Notes: generated by a model from the sequence alone, not told the origin. Counted from the stretch's first letter, positions 10,563 through 22,074 are shown. The stretch: DNA of 64,000 bases from Saturnia japonica (GCA_033032175.1 CM065320.1:4030001-4094000); one strand, 5' to 3'. Translations and numbers: made by a program.

Positions 10563-11577
10563 ACGGGGTCCACGGCCTCATCCGGAGCGGGAACGCTATA
10601 CCAGAGGTCTGACATGGTTTGTGTTTCGGTCCCGGTTTCGGCTGCACACATGACACCGAATGACGAAGCTCCCCCAGAGTCCGCGCTCGGCTGCAGTGAT
10701 TATAACATTGCAAGGCAGCCCTCCTGAGGGCTAGGATGGCTGTCGACATGACGTCATTGGGGATAGACCGTTTCTCACTCCGTGAGATTAAAACGGATGC
10801 CAGGATCCTTGAGATTCCTGGCGACCAAGGCTACGAAGCGGGCTGACAAACTGGCGCAGAGCCTCCAGGTGGCGTTAGCGGACGTCGCCCTGATCAAGAG
10901 GCCTGTTAAGAGGGCAAATGTCCGCCGGACCAAATAAGGGCGGGCGAAATTAAGAGTCGAAACGGAGGTCTAGGTGCAATTCACCTATCGGTGACTGTCA
11001 CCGCGGCCAGGACGTTGACGGAGGCTGGACGCCTCCTTGTCGGTTGGAGTGCGGCCCGAGTTCATCTTTTGGACTACTGGCTGTTTTAGGTGCATGGGCT
11101 TGGGCCACACTCGGCATACCTGCCCGTCGACGGGGTCTTTGGGCTTCCGTTGCTAAAAAAAGCTCGATTACAGGGCTTTGGTGTGTGAGGCTCAGGCACT
11201 AACTACACTGTGCGCACTGTAGCGATGCTGGAAAGCTAGCCGGCCACTACATGGGGGATGCCAGCTGCCGGCCGCCTCCTGTAAAAGGGAAGGTAGGTTC
11301 AGCAACAGTGCTGCAGGACATAGACGCAGACGATGGTAGCAGATGGGGTGCTTTTCGCCTCCTTTTTCTGTTCTTGCTGAACCAAGGGGAGATGGGTCGG
11401 GGAGCCCGTCTTCCTATTGCACTGGTTCAGCAGTCTGCGACGCGGTAGTATGCTACTGCAGGTCCTGCGTCGCCCCACTAAGTACACCGTGGAGTTTAGT
11501 GAGTAGGAGTCTCACAATCACTCGTCCTCCCGGGTGGGTGTGTACCCATGACGGGTTTCTTCACGTTAAAAAAAAAG
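10563..11577 (+). mobile_element. R1-clade LINE remnant: ORF1 (gag-like) 3' part plus 3' UTR, no ORF2
   Basis: A much more GC-rich block ending in CTTCACGTT followed by nine A residues at 11568-11576. About 10785-10937 encodes, with a frame change, RILEIPGDQ then ADKLAQSLQVALADVAL, as in R1/TRAS-type ORF1. About 11050-11130 encodes VGWSAARVHLLD and a CCHC knuckle CFRCMGLGHTRHTC. About 11208-11270 encodes a second Cys/His cluster, CAHCSDAGK...DASC. Several stops interrupt it. It then passes directly into a 3' UTR-like end without endonuclease or reverse transcriptase. The host sequence resumes after the poly(A) with hAT sequence. The clade call rests on the recalled ORF1 pattern. Confidence 0.8.
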
Positions 11578-11682
11578 GTCGTTGTGGTAGTAGGCTATTA
11601 GATACCTATCAAAACTAATGGCGGTCGGCTTGCGCCCAGGTGCCTCACACCCCTTGAACCCCCGGGTAAAGGCAGCCCTGAA

Positions 11683-11712
11683 GACCATGACCCATGACCC
11701 ATGACCCATGAG
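11683..11712. repeat. Four-copy 7-bp tandem repeat (CATGACC)
   Basis: CATGACC repeated three times plus a fourth partial unit, a few bases after the right end of hAT copy 1. It may have expanded from the target sequence. Confidence 0.8.
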
Positions 11713-13500
11713 TGACTAGGGTATAGGTACATATTACGTTTGGATCAGACTTTATGAGTAGTTTACCAATAGAAATTGTTCTACAGCAGTGTGTATGACT
11801 TGTCACGATGTTTCCTTCCACCGACAGTACTTATAGTTTCATACTTCGAAGTACTTAGCCTACGAGTGCGAGGTGACTGATAATTGATAAATCACAAAAT
11901 TCGTTGATGGAATTATGTACTCATCGACATTTATATGAATCGTTTCAATGAAAGTGTTTGTTAAACGAGTAAGATAATTATATGAAATGTGTTCTACTAG
12001 GTACCTAGGTTTATAGTTTTTAGTATCCTAAAAATATGATGGGAAGAAAAAATAGGTACCTACCTATGTGTTTATTTTTGTTATCTACCTGTTGTTAATA
12101 CATGCTACAATTAGAAACGATGTACCGGTTGTTATCTAAAGATAACTTTGAAAACAAATCAACATTATGAAGTTTAATGTAGGTACTACTTTTATGTTAT
12201 CTATAGTCGAGAATCCGTTTACATATCGATGATTTATTTCAATTAGGTCAGATTTCATCGAAATAAACGTTATCGAATATAGTGACGTTAAATTCGAAGT
12301 ATTTAGGTACCTATCTATTGTATTTTCTGGAAAAGATGAAAAACCTGCGAGTGACGTATAACTAAGCACATCCGGCGCAAATAGTCTACCTAGTAAAACC
12401 TTACTGAATAATATTATTACAATTATTACTAGGACACAGACTTCTTATAACCATATTGCTTGCGTAGAGTACATCCGCTGCAGTTAAATGTTGATATGGA
12501 ATGGGCCCACCCATGGGCGCCGGCAGCAGAGCAAAGTGCATTTCAAATACATGTATTTTATAAACAATTCACATCTCTAATTACAGGTTATAATTACTTT
12601 AATTAATTATATAAAAAGTAATACGATGGTGGACTTTAAACAAAATATATGTTCATTACCATTACTAACAGTGCAAAAGAAAATTAAAGAATTCTGTATT
12701 ATCTATCAGAGTGTACTTATTAGTAACATAGTTATTATGTGCATTCCCCAGCAATAATAAATAAAAAAATGGATACAACCATAGTGAATTAACACTACAA
12801 ATTATGTGTAGGTAATAATTTTAAAAAACAAGGGCTTTGCAGACAACGGTGAATTTAGCGACCCTAGGTGATAAGCATACTTAACATGAAAGGTGAATAC
12901 TTCTAGAATTTGATGGCAACCAAACCAAGCACTACGTTTTGGATGGTGATGACTTTTTTTGACAAGCAGCCTATCGCCCTTGCATTTTCGTTCCGCGTTC
13001 GTGATGTTTCACATTTTATGAGAATTCTGAGGTTAGTTCCCATCCTGTTTAAATTGTAAAACAAGTGTCTCAATACATTTAGGTTTGTAAGCAGCATCAA
13101 CAGCGTGCCTATTACACATTGTATAATACTAATAGTAAATCTAATGCAGTCATGCGAACCTATCACAAAATTTAGGTTGGTAAGACGTAGGTACTAAGGT
13201 AATTTCAGTAGAAGCTCTACGAGTAAAGGTAGCACAATGTTCCTGCAAAGTAATTACCAGTATTCAATATTGTCAAGTTTTAAAAGAAATTATATAAAAA
13301 TGTTTTTTTTTAATGTACTTTAACATAAAAATAAATGTTTTAGATTCTTGTTTGTATTGTGAACATTACTCGAATGTTTATCTATTGAACGTTATCCTTT
13401 ATTTATGAAGGTATCTAGTTATTGTTTTATTATACTATCTAAAACACAATTTATGAACACCACGAACAAATTGTTACATAATATTAGGTAGGTGTTGACA
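11713..13500. other. AT-rich spacer, no gene seen
   Basis: No exon-like segment or terminal repeats recognised. The phrase GGGCCCACCCATGGGCGCC near 12503 is GC-rich and partly palindromic. An 87-codon minus-strand open frame at 12903-13166 has no recognisable features. Confidence 0.45.
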
Positions 13501-13639
13501 TAATATTAAAACTGCAATAATTATATCTAAAGAGTATACAAGGGTTCATGGTATAGTTAGACGATTTGTATTAAATTGCTCTTGACCCTTGTACTATTTT
13601 TGAGTTGGAGCTATAAAGTTTGTTACTTATTGCTTTTTT

Positions 13640-13735
13640 TCTTTGCACTGTTGCTGTATATAAGCCATGCCTTTATGTTCGTTAAGTCACTTCAGATTCT
13701 TCCGTTCTTAATCGCTCTCTAACGACCTGACTACC
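13640..13735 (+). promoter_or_regulatory. Possible TATA-type promoter next to the long inverted-repeat element
   Basis: GTATATAAGCC near 13656-13666 is followed 25-30 bases later by an initiator-like TCACTTCAG (about 13686). This arrangement is typical of insect RNA polymerase II promoters and of LTR promoters. No coding exon follows: the sequence runs into the long inverted-repeat element. Inference only. Confidence 0.3.
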
Positions 13736-14788
13736 GACCGCCCCCTTATTACGTATTTCTCAATGGCAAAGCGATAGCAGAAATCGCTAGATATTTGCTT
13801 CGAAATTGCGAATTTATATTACGTATGAGCCATAACAGCGCCGTAGCAAAGCGACGACAGTGCTGCCTTTGTAGAACAATCAGTAAACTAAATGTGCACT
13901 CTTCTCTATAGACTTGAGAAGATTTTCGTATCAAGTAAGACTTTTGGAAACAAGCGTCGCGCCATCGGAGAGCAATTTGATCTGTCAAATTGCGATAACC
14001 CTTGTAGTGATTTTTTGGCCGATTGCTCGACTCTGTTCAATAATTATTAGTAATATATACATTTTTGTGTATATTGATAATATAAATATCAAGTGAATGC
14101 AATTATCCCACTACCACTATCCTGTTTGATTTTACGAACCTTCATAGTTCATTTGTTACAAACATGATTACCAAATATTAGGTGTGTGAAGTGTAGGTAT
14201 AGCGATAACGAATAACATTAATAATGATTGAAGTGTTGGTGTTAAGTGGCTCATTAATTTAGTTCTTAAGAAATATTCACATTTCTCACGAACCCTCGTC
14301 CTGCGTTATCCTACATAAACCAATTCCCATAGCAGTCAATTTTGGGACAACTAGGCTAATGAGGCAGTTATGAAATTAAAAACTGTCAATATTAAAGAGA
14401 TAAACTCTAAATCAGGCTTTTTAGGCATAAAATATACCACTTTGTAAATTGTACCCCTGCGAAGCTAGGGCAAGTCGCTAGTGTTAAATATATAAAGAAA
14501 TATAAATTTTATTGTTACTTTTCCAACATTATTTTTATATAATTCAGACATCGAATGTAGACTGGTTGTAAAATTATGATAAGTTGATGAGTTTTTTAAA
14601 ATAAAATGGTGTAAATAATTATTGTAACTCGTAATTAGAATTGTTTCCTTGTTATAATAAAAACGAAATACATAAGATATATTTTATTGCTAGCTCATAC
14701 GTAATATAAATTCGCAATTTCGAAGCATATATCTAGCGATTTCTGCTATCGCTTTGCCATTGAGAAATACGTAATAAGGGGGCCGGTC
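13736..14788. mobile_element. 1053-bp element with 95-bp near-perfect inverted ends
   Basis: The left arm 13736-13830 and right arm 14693-14788 are reverse complements over about 95 bp with one mismatch and one indel. The ends read GACCGCCCCCTTATTACG and its complement. The arms encode, in one frame, a short stretch NGKAIAEIARYL that resembles a Tc1-type helix-turn-helix, but no transposase is present. The inside includes a fragment (14340-14485) related to the repeat at 17976. No exact target duplication was identified. The superfamily is unknown. Confidence 0.75.
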
Positions 14789-15299
14789 AGCTTGTGCGGA
14801 CAAAGCTTCTATAGGGAGTAGGAAGGAGTACACATATGTGGGCGTAGGTGCAGGTCTTAATATAATAAAGTTGTAAAGTTTTTAAATAAATTGGACTATT
14901 AACATAATCAGTTATTTTTATTTAGTTGTCGAATAGGGCCGCGTAACAAAATGTTATAACGTCTATGTAATTAATAGAGAGAATCTATTATAATAAATTA
15001 CGGTAAAGTACAGGCACACTCTATGCAAATGTAAACAATCGTGAGTCTATTATGCTGAGTAGGTATGTACTGAAGCGATCGAAAGCAATCTATTAAAAGT
15101 TTGTGGACAACCAACCGGCCAGATCGATTGAACAGCTTATTTTATTTGCTTTACGTGTCACAAGGGTCTAATGAAACTAGTTTTGCTATTCTATCGTTAC
15201 TGCGCATTTCTATCGTTACTACAAGGAAACTAAGAAATGTTTATAGTAGGTACTACCTATGTCTATATAAACGAAAATGAATAATAATAATCTAAATCT
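14789..15299. other. Spacer, no gene seen
   Basis: AT-rich sequence without recognisable exons, RNA genes or terminal repeats. Confidence 0.45.
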
Positions 15300-15690
15300 T
15301 ATACTATTATTATCATTATATTAATACGTGAAGCATAAAATTTGTACCCCTTTTTAAGCATATTTCGTGCACGGAAAACTTAGATTTGGCATGGTTAAAG
15401 TTTATATGCAGAAGGAGTGCAGAAAGTTAAAATTTATCTATAATATCTGTTACTAATGTAATCAATTAAATAAATTAATACTGGGAATCCTAAATCGGCC
15501 AGTGCCGTTGAATTTAGACCCCCCAAAATATTGACATTGTCACTCAATGAAAAGTGACGGCAAGTGCTATATATAATATTCATTGTTTAGGCTCATACTG
15601 CAAATTTAATTAATGTCAAACAGAAAATAGTATATGATCAAAAAATCGCTGGTCGAATTCCGACCATTGGGCGACCACTAGTTATTAGAA
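15300..15690 (-). repeat. GGTCGCC-end interspersed repeat, minus copy
   Basis: The reverse complement of this segment matches 57040-57430 along nearly its whole length. Shared phrases include GTTTGACATT, CTCATACTG/CAGTATGA, the AATATTGACATTGTCACT stretch and GGCATGGTTAAAG. A short piece also occurs at 58915-58955. The class is unknown and no coding sequence was seen. Confidence 0.65.
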
Positions 15691-15699
15691 AGAGATGTA

Positions 15700-17849
15700 C
15701 AGTCAAAATCTGTTATAACGACATCGAAGGGACTGCTCATATTCAGTCGTAAAAACCGATAGTCGTAACAACCGGTGATGTTTAATGTGTATCGTGCAAG
15801 TACAAACAAATCGATAGGGAATTATTGGAAAAATATATTTATTTAACTACATATGTACATTTTGTTTATTACACATAAGTACAATGCATATTATTTTTCT
15901 GTGAGCATAAAATCTGTAATTTTGGTCTGTTTGGAACACTTCTGTTGTGCATAGATATTTTGTAATTCACGTTGGATTTTAATTAACGTATCGTCACAAT
16001 TGCTGTGGATATGGAACTGTTCATTAAAAAGAACAATCTTTCTTAATACACTAACAGCATTGATACCATCATTCAAAGTTGGTACAGTAAATTGTTCTTC
16101 AGAGTCTTCCTGTTCGTCATCTTCCTCTTGAACATCTCGTACAATATCATCTTCCGTAGCTCGTACGCAAATTGCAATAGAGTTATCTACATTAATGAAC
16201 TCTGCTGCTTCAGTAGTAGATAAAGCAGATCGTAAATTTTGGGCTAATTGAGCAATAGAAATATTGTCCTCTCCATCATCATCAGTCACATCATCTGAGG
16301 TTATTGTTAAGAGGTCTTTAAAACCAGCATGTTTAAAGCAGTTAGCTATAGTGTTTTGTGAAACGTTTTTCCATGCTTCTGATATCATCAAGATGGCATC
16401 AAGAACCGTAAGGCTTTTTTGGTCGCTACTGTCAAGGTTTTGTATTAACTTAAACACTTGCAGTCTTCTATAGTGAGATTTTAAACACCTTATTACACCT
16501 TGGTCCATTGGTTACAATACAGATGTAACATTTGGTGGTAAGAACACAATTTTAATGCATTTTAGATTAGTAACAGCCGGATGAGCAAGATAGTTATCAA
16601 TCAAAAGTAGAACTTTCTGTTTGTTTCCTTTCAATTCAGCGTCTCAGTTTCATAACCATCTCTCAAAAATGTCCGATGTCATCCACGACTTCACATTGTT
16701 TTCATACGTTACCGGCAGTGAGTGTATGTTTTTAAAGCATATTGGTTTCTTAGATTTGCCAATAACTAAAAGTTTTCTTTTACAGGATTCTGTCATATTT
16801 GCTGCAACCATGATCGTTAATCTTGTCTTAGACATTTTTCCTCCCGAACAATTCTCTCCTTTGAACTTTAAAGTCTTGTCTGGTTTCATATTGTAAAAAA
16901 GTCCAGTTTCGTCTGCGTTAAAAATTTCATCTGGTCCTTAGCCTTCGAATAATGTAGGCCACTTTTGCGTTATCCATTCTTCTACAGTATCCTTATCAAC
17001 ACTAGCAGCTTCACCACTCATTTTCCCGCCGACAATACCGTGCCGGGCCCGGAAACATTGAATCCAACTAGACGAGCAAACAAAATCTTCGCCAAAACGT
17101 TGAGCAAAATCATTAGCTTTTTGTTGAAGAATCGGTTCGTTTATTGGCACATTATTAGCCCTTTGATATTTAAACCACTTTAACAAAGCTTCCTCAATAT
17201 TCGTATGATTCGTTGTTCTGGCTCGTTTCATGTTCAAAAAATGATTGTCATAAAGCGTTTGAATTTTTTCTCGCTCTTTCCAAATGGTTGAAATTGTCGA
17301 GTGTGATACACCATATTCCTTTGCTGTCTTTGTTTGAAATTCCGCTCTCTAACTTGGATATAATACGCGATTTTTCTTCAATATTAATATGTTTTCTTTT
17401 TCTTTGCGACATTTTGAAAGTTTCACGAATAACTCCACAAAGTTTTGGTGCGTCTTGTGTATAGATAAGTAACAAACTAACTGAAGAGATATGAAGAAGC
17501 GGGCTTTGACTCTACTGCATGCACGTGTTTTGTTTCTAAGAATTAGAAAAGACCCTACACTAAACTAAATCCTATTGTTTTCTTTCCTGATTTTAATAGC
17601 CATTGAAGACAAATGTGGATACCTATTCAAATTGTTTACAATACAGCTTAGCCGGTCGTTCTAACAGATCTAATTCTCCGAAATATTAGTTAAATGTGGT
17701 CGTTTTATGAGGTATGTCGTTATTAGAAATGTCGTATAAAGCAATGTTTTTAATAAGGCGGTCATATAGCATTCAGCCGGGACCTTTGTTCCAGGTTATT
17801 ATAACCGGCATGTTGTTCTAAACGATGTCGCAGTAAACGGTTTTGACTG
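15700..17849 (-). mobile_element. Tigger/pogo DNA transposon, complete ends, inactive
   Basis: A 2150-bp element flanked by TA (15698-15699 and 17850-17851). The left end reads CAGTCAAAATCTGTTATAAC. The right end is its near complement, including CGATGTCGC and TTTTGACTG, so the inverted repeats are about 27 bp. CAG ends with TA duplication and a CENP-B-like transposase on the minus strand are characteristic of Tigger elements. Confidence 0.92.
15891..17412 (-). pseudogene. Tigger-type (CENP-B/pogo-like) transposase, broken
   Basis: Read on the minus strand from the ATG at 17412. First comes an N-terminal CENP-B-type helix-turn-helix (MSQRKRKHINIEEK, then TAKEYGVSHSTIS in a shifted frame near 17330). 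A second DNA-binding half follows (WFKYQRANN, FVCSSSWIQCFRARHG). The DDE domain comes last: NADETGLFY (first D), LLLIDNYLAHP (second D), PPNVTSVL then PMDQGVI (third D). A C-terminal tail QTKITDFMLTEK precedes the stop at 15891. Damage: one frameshift near 17330, an in-frame TAA just before the first D block (about 16940), two TGA codons near 16645, and TAA replacing the residue before PMDQG (near 16513). The order and length (about 500 codons) match the family, so this was a full-length copy. Confidence 0.92.
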
Positions 17850-17975
17850 TAGTTTTTTTGTTTGTACGGAGGTAATCTTTGGAACTAACGAACAGATTCT
17901 GGAAGTTCTTTGATAGAAAGATACGTCCTCCTTGATTGAAATAATGATCACATTTTATTGTTAATTAAGTATTAC

Positions 17976-18240
17976 TAGCGACCCACTCCAGCTTCGTAGG
18001 ATGCAATTTACAAAGTGATGTGTTTTAGGTTTAAAAAATGATGGTTTAGAGTTGATAGTTCACAACTTCATAGTTACGAAAAGTGTGCTTAAGTCGCGAT
18101 TCGCAATTCATAATAACTGCGCGTTGCAGTACCGGCCAAACGTTTCGCTGCGAGTGATTTCGTTGGTTGTGCGTAATTTTGAATCCGTGATAACTTCTAC
18201 GGTATTCATATAAATTATATAATGTACAGGACATTTTTAA
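17976..18240 (+). repeat. ACTAGCGACCC-type interspersed repeat
   Basis: Starts ACTAGCGACCCACTCCAGC and carries a GC-richer segment around 18090-18180. The reverse complement recurs at 32010-32245, sharing CGTAGAAG, AAATTACGCGCAA-like and GCAGCGAAACGTTTGGCCGG-like phrases. A related piece sits at 14340-14485. A common lepidopteran repeat, class not assigned. Confidence 0.6.
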
Positions 18241-19259
18241 TCTACATTAAATGACCAAGATAACTAACACATTTATCTTGATAAAGATTAAGGCTGAATT
18301 GGATAAAATAGTTTCGCAAGTAACCTAACATTTACTATGTTCAAGATAAAAATTGTTACAGTGAGTCAAACTTGGGAGATAGATAGATAGATATATATGA
18401 ATATCGTATTTAATCACATTAATTCTCCGAAAATATACGAATTCAAAATGTTATCAATTATGTGAATATTTGCAAATTTTAATCTAAATTTCAAAGAGAG
18501 TGACATAAGTCGATAAAAGTCTATCGAAAGGAGTTTGTGCGTATTTCTACAAAATAGTTTTTAATGTTTGTCATTTTTTAGATTTCCTCAAAATATTCGA
18601 CTATTATAATAAATTTATTAAATATTATATATTATTAATTATTATATATTTATTAATTATATATATGAAAATATTCAAAGATTTGCAGCAACCATTTTGA
18701 AAAAGAATGAGTGTTGAATGAGTGAAGCTGCATTTTGGTTCTGCACATACGTTATTCATGCCAGTTTGTTATTTTATTATTTTTTATAAAGTTTATTGTA
18801 GTATAGAGTGATTTTTAACAATAGCCATGGAAAATGGGTAATAATTTCAAGTTTTTTTTACAAGCGTGTCTTACATTAGGTATTCCAAACTTTCATGCAA
18901 ATGGGAATCGCTCAAAAGTATAGATTTCGTTAATACTAGCAATACCCGCAGGTCCTGACGCGTCTATTAAGCAATAATTTCTTCATATCTCAATGATTAT
19001 TTTTACTTACATTTTATGTTTTCTAAAAGTATTGAAAATTCATATAGCCTATCAATTAACTAATGACATAAGCTTCCCAAGTATAAAATTGTATAAGAAT
19101 CTGTCAAGCCGTTTTGAGTGAAATCTGGACATACAGTCACATAATTTTATTACGATTTTTACGAATTCGTGCATTTCTGAGTATACGCGAGTATCCTTTA
19201 CATCCGAGGACATAAATCGAGAAATTTGGAAAAAATCATGTACAGTATACATATATTTA
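18241..19259. other. AT-rich spacer with TATTA-rich tract
   Basis: No gene seen. 18600-18670 is almost pure A/T. Near 18940-18965 the sequence ACTAGCAATACCCGCAGG looks like the reverse complement of a Helitron 3' end. Confidence 0.45.
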
Positions 19260-19600
19260 TCTATACAATTAATAATATTGAAGTGTCTGTTTGTAATGTC
19301 AAAATAACAGTTTTTTACTAAATACACATGAAAGTATATACGATACCTATAACAAAAAGCCCATTTTTGTCTGTCTGTCTGTTTGTTCCTGTAATCTCCG
19401 AAACGGTTGGACCGATTTTAACGGGACTTTCACTGATAGATATCTGATGATATAGGAAGTAAGTTAGGCTAATTTTATTTTAGAAAAAGAATTAGGGTTC
19501 CACAGAAATAAAAAAACTGGTCTATATAAGCACTTTGTCTTTAAAATATCCGGGAGCGGGGGAGCAAGATTCGCGCGGGTATTCTGTTGTCCACGTGAGA
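19260..19600 (+). mobile_element. Non-autonomous Helitron, family A, 3' truncated
   Basis: Starts TCTATACAATTAATAATATT and follows the family A order (GAAGTGTCTGTTTGTAATG, TCCGAAACGGTTGGACCG, AACGGGACTTTCACTG, GAATTAGGGTTCC, GTCCACGTGAG) but stops before the CTAG end. Internally shorter than the copy at 3327. Confidence 0.7.
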
Positions 19601-19844
19601 CAAAATAAAAAGTTATAATGTAGTTACATGAAATATGAATACTAGGAACTACACAAAATTAACTTTACTAACTATAAATGAACTAATAATGACTTTAAAA
19701 TTTAATTTTTATAATGAAAGTAGTACTAGAGTTTTCATTTCTTTTTTACTCAAATTTTTATCCTTGAACTGTTTTTTCGATATTTTTCCAGATCTGTAGT
19801 TCTATTTGTGCATGTAACTTTTTTTCCAAATACTCTGATACACA

Positions 19845-20475
19845 TCCTATATAAAGGATACTGATTACAAACATTTCCTTAAAAATGTATGCTCCGTCTA
19901 TCTGTGCCTGTGTATGTCCAGATTAACTCAAAAATGGTTTGACCGATTTTTATGAAATTTTGCAAACGGGAAATTTATGTCAACCCTCAATTAATAGGAT
20001 ACAATAATTTTAATAATGCTAATGGGCATTTAAAAAAACATCCCGAGATTGATGAAATTTTGTACGCGGGAAGTATAATTAAATCCATAAATAATGATCA
20101 GTAAGAATTATTAACAATACTTTTGTTAATCTTAAAAATATATATCTAATTAATACTCAACCGTTTCCCATATATAAGTCTTTGTCTTAAGTCATTGTAT
20201 AATTAACAGGCTATAAGAATCGTCGTCTATGTATTGATTCAAAACTGATTTTCATGATATTTTGTAGAAAGGAAGTACATATGTCATTAGCTTAGGAATC
20301 GTCAATAATACCAAGTTCGGTGAAGCTGTAAAAGCCGCAGCTACTCCAGAGCCCCTAAGGCTAACAGTATAGTCAGTTCTAAAAAAAAATCGTCAATAAT
20401 AAGAATAAAATACAATTATGGGATGAAAATTATTATTGCTTAATAAACGCGTGCGGAGCCGCGGGGCACCGCTAG
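19845..20475 (+). mobile_element. Non-autonomous Helitron, family B
   Basis: Candidate start TCCTATATAAAGGATAC, candidate end GCCGCGGGGCACCGCTAG followed by T. The 3' end is GC-rich and hairpin-prone and resembles the end at 30250-30313 (ACGCGTGCAGAGCCGAGG...CTAG). A mini-SINE is inserted at 20311-20387. The 5' boundary is uncertain. Confidence 0.5.
20311..20387 (+). mobile_element. Mini-SINE, copy 1, with 14-bp target duplication
   Basis: A 77-bp insert beginning near AAGTTCGGTGAAGCTG and ending CAGTTCT plus an A-run. It is flanked by perfect direct repeats AATCGTCAATAATA at 20297-20310 and 20388-20401, the mark of target-primed reverse transcription. The shared core GGTGAAGCTGTAAAAGCCGC and CTAAGGCTAACA recur in the copies at 22442 and 38014. 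No A or B box of a tRNA promoter is visible. Confidence 0.85.
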
Positions 20476-20514
20476 TATTATATGAATTTGTAGTATTATA
20501 AAAATTGCGTGTTG

Positions 20515-20700
20515 AAGTAGTATCGATATCGACATTAAGACTGAGTCAGTATATGGTGCAGCACTATTACACGCACACTAATGTATTTTGTTTTTCGGCT
20601 CGCCCAAATCTGCCCATTGCCGATCTATATAATAAACTACATCTATGGTCGAACCCGTGACCTCTGGGCTCAATAGTACCTATGGCATACCTGCTATCAC
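20515..20700. repeat. tRNA-like SINE fragment
   Basis: 20515-20610 is the inverted counterpart of 28600-28725 (shared CTGAGTCAGTA and ACACGCACACTAATGTATTT). Next to it, GGTCGAACCCGTGACCTCTG (20648-20667) resembles the B-box half of a tRNA-derived SINE, related to 40971 and 59780. Confidence 0.45.
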
Positions 20701-21365
20701 TTTCTTTGTTTGTGTTTGTTCCCTATACGTTCCTAGACCATTCATGCGATTGCAATAAAACTTTGTTGAGTTGTTCTTGTTGTGTCATTTATGTAATTAA
20801 ACTCGTAAAGGTTCTGTATTAGTACAATCTGTTTACCGTAGGTGGCGTACGAGTCTTCCATTTCGAAGATAACCGTAACGAGGTCGAAGCAAAAACAAAT
20901 CTATATAAATAAATGAAATTGAAGTGTCTGTTTGTAATGTCATAGTCACAGCTTTTCACTAAGTGTATATGAAAGTATTTACGTACGTTACTTTAAAAAA
21001 ACTTATTTAAAATTTTTTTGTCTATTTATTCCGGGTAATCTCCGAAACGGCTGGACCAATTTGGAGGGATTTTTCACTGGTAGATAGTTGATGTTATAAG
21101 CAGGGCCGCCTTAAGCATGTTCAGTGCCTGGGTGCGAAAATTATAATGCGCTTCCCCCCGCCCCCGCCCCCGCTCTTTTTAAGTACATCTAACTAAATTT
21201 ACGGACTTAGAATATTTTATACTTAGAATGTCATTTTATCATTTAACATTTGATTCTATGCTTACTTTTAATGGTCATGTTTGCTAATCTATCTTGAGTC
21301 TTGGACTCATGGTTGACCGTAAATTGCTTTTATTAACTTCAGGTTTTTAAGTATAGGTATGTTAA

Positions 21366-21840
21366 TATTATGTCCTTACATATAAAATTAGCGTTTTACA
21401 TGGAAAAAGTAAATCGAAAAAAATATTATGAAATTATACATATTATAAGTAATCAATCGAAGTATATACCATTATTATCTAAGGAAGGAAGGAAGCCCTA
21501 CTATTGAATAGAGGAATCGAAGGATCAATCCCCGACATAATTTCCCATGTGTGAAATGATGTTCCCATGTAATAGGTCCTTACATATGAAATTATACATA
21601 CATTTAATCAATCGAAATATGTACCATTATTATCTATGCACTTTCGCCATTTTATAGGTACATCATTGATTCCATTACTGAAAAAATTGTGGGAGCGAGA
21701 ATCAATAAAATCTTTGAAGGTCGTTTGGACAGCCTCATTGAAATTGAATTTTTTCCTTGCAAGAAATTGTCCAAATTACGAAAAAATTTGATAATCTGTT
21801 GGAGCAAGGTCAAAGACATTCCAACCGCAGTTCTAACTTA
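21366..21840 (-). pseudogene. Mariner remnants inside hAT copy 2
   Basis: A mariner left end TTATGTCCTTACATATAAAA starts at about 21368. A second left-end-like segment, TAGGTCCTTACATATGAAAT, starts near 21570. It is followed by sequence matching the C-terminal coding part of the older mariner (as at 9600-9840) on the minus strand. Two overlapping partial copies, or one rearranged copy, are possible. No intact frame. Confidence 0.75.
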
Positions 21841-21923
21841 TTACTGAGTAATTTTTATTACATAACGCTTGATATTGCTTGATGTCATTCAGATATCACA
21901 TTGACATAAATGTGTTCATTGAG

Positions 21924-22074
21924 AATTTATTTCGGAATTTGGATAACTTTTTACAAAGGAAAAAACGCCTTTAAAGAGTTCATCGATCCCCGTGCTAAGG
22001 ATTTCTATAGCAAAGGCGTCAATGAACTTCCATTAAAATGGCAAAAGTGTATCGACGATATTTCGAGTATTTAA
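21924..22074 (+). pseudogene. Mariner transposase C-terminal fragment on the opposite strand
   Basis: Plus-strand codons give FRNLDNFLQR, then, after a frame change, AFKEFIDPRAKDFYSKGVNE and KWQKCIDDI before a TAA at 22072. This is the characteristic C-terminal end of mariner transposase. Its strand is opposite to the neighbouring mariner remnant, so it comes from a different insertion or an inversion. Confidence 0.8.

Larger units (their letters stand above)
7972..11680 (+). mobile_element. Composite hAT-type element, copy 1, carrying nested mariners and a LINE piece
   Basis: The left end CAGGGCCGCCTTA (7972) and right end TAAAGGCAGCCCTG (11680) are inverted complements and match the ends of copy 2 (21101-22407). 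The outer 260 bp (7972-8231) align with 21101-21365, and the last 100 bp (about 11578-11680) align with about 22280-22407. CAG...CTG ends and, in copy 2, an 8-bp target duplication are typical of hAT. Here the flanks are AAGAGGAC and AAGACCAT, so a perfect duplication is not preserved. It contains no hAT transposase. Everything in between is later or captured insertions. Confidence 0.75.

Noticed and set aside
13749..13988. 79-codon minus-strand open frame in the long inverted-repeat element
   Set aside because: The left arm is largely duplicated in the right arm and no transposase core follows; at most a relic.
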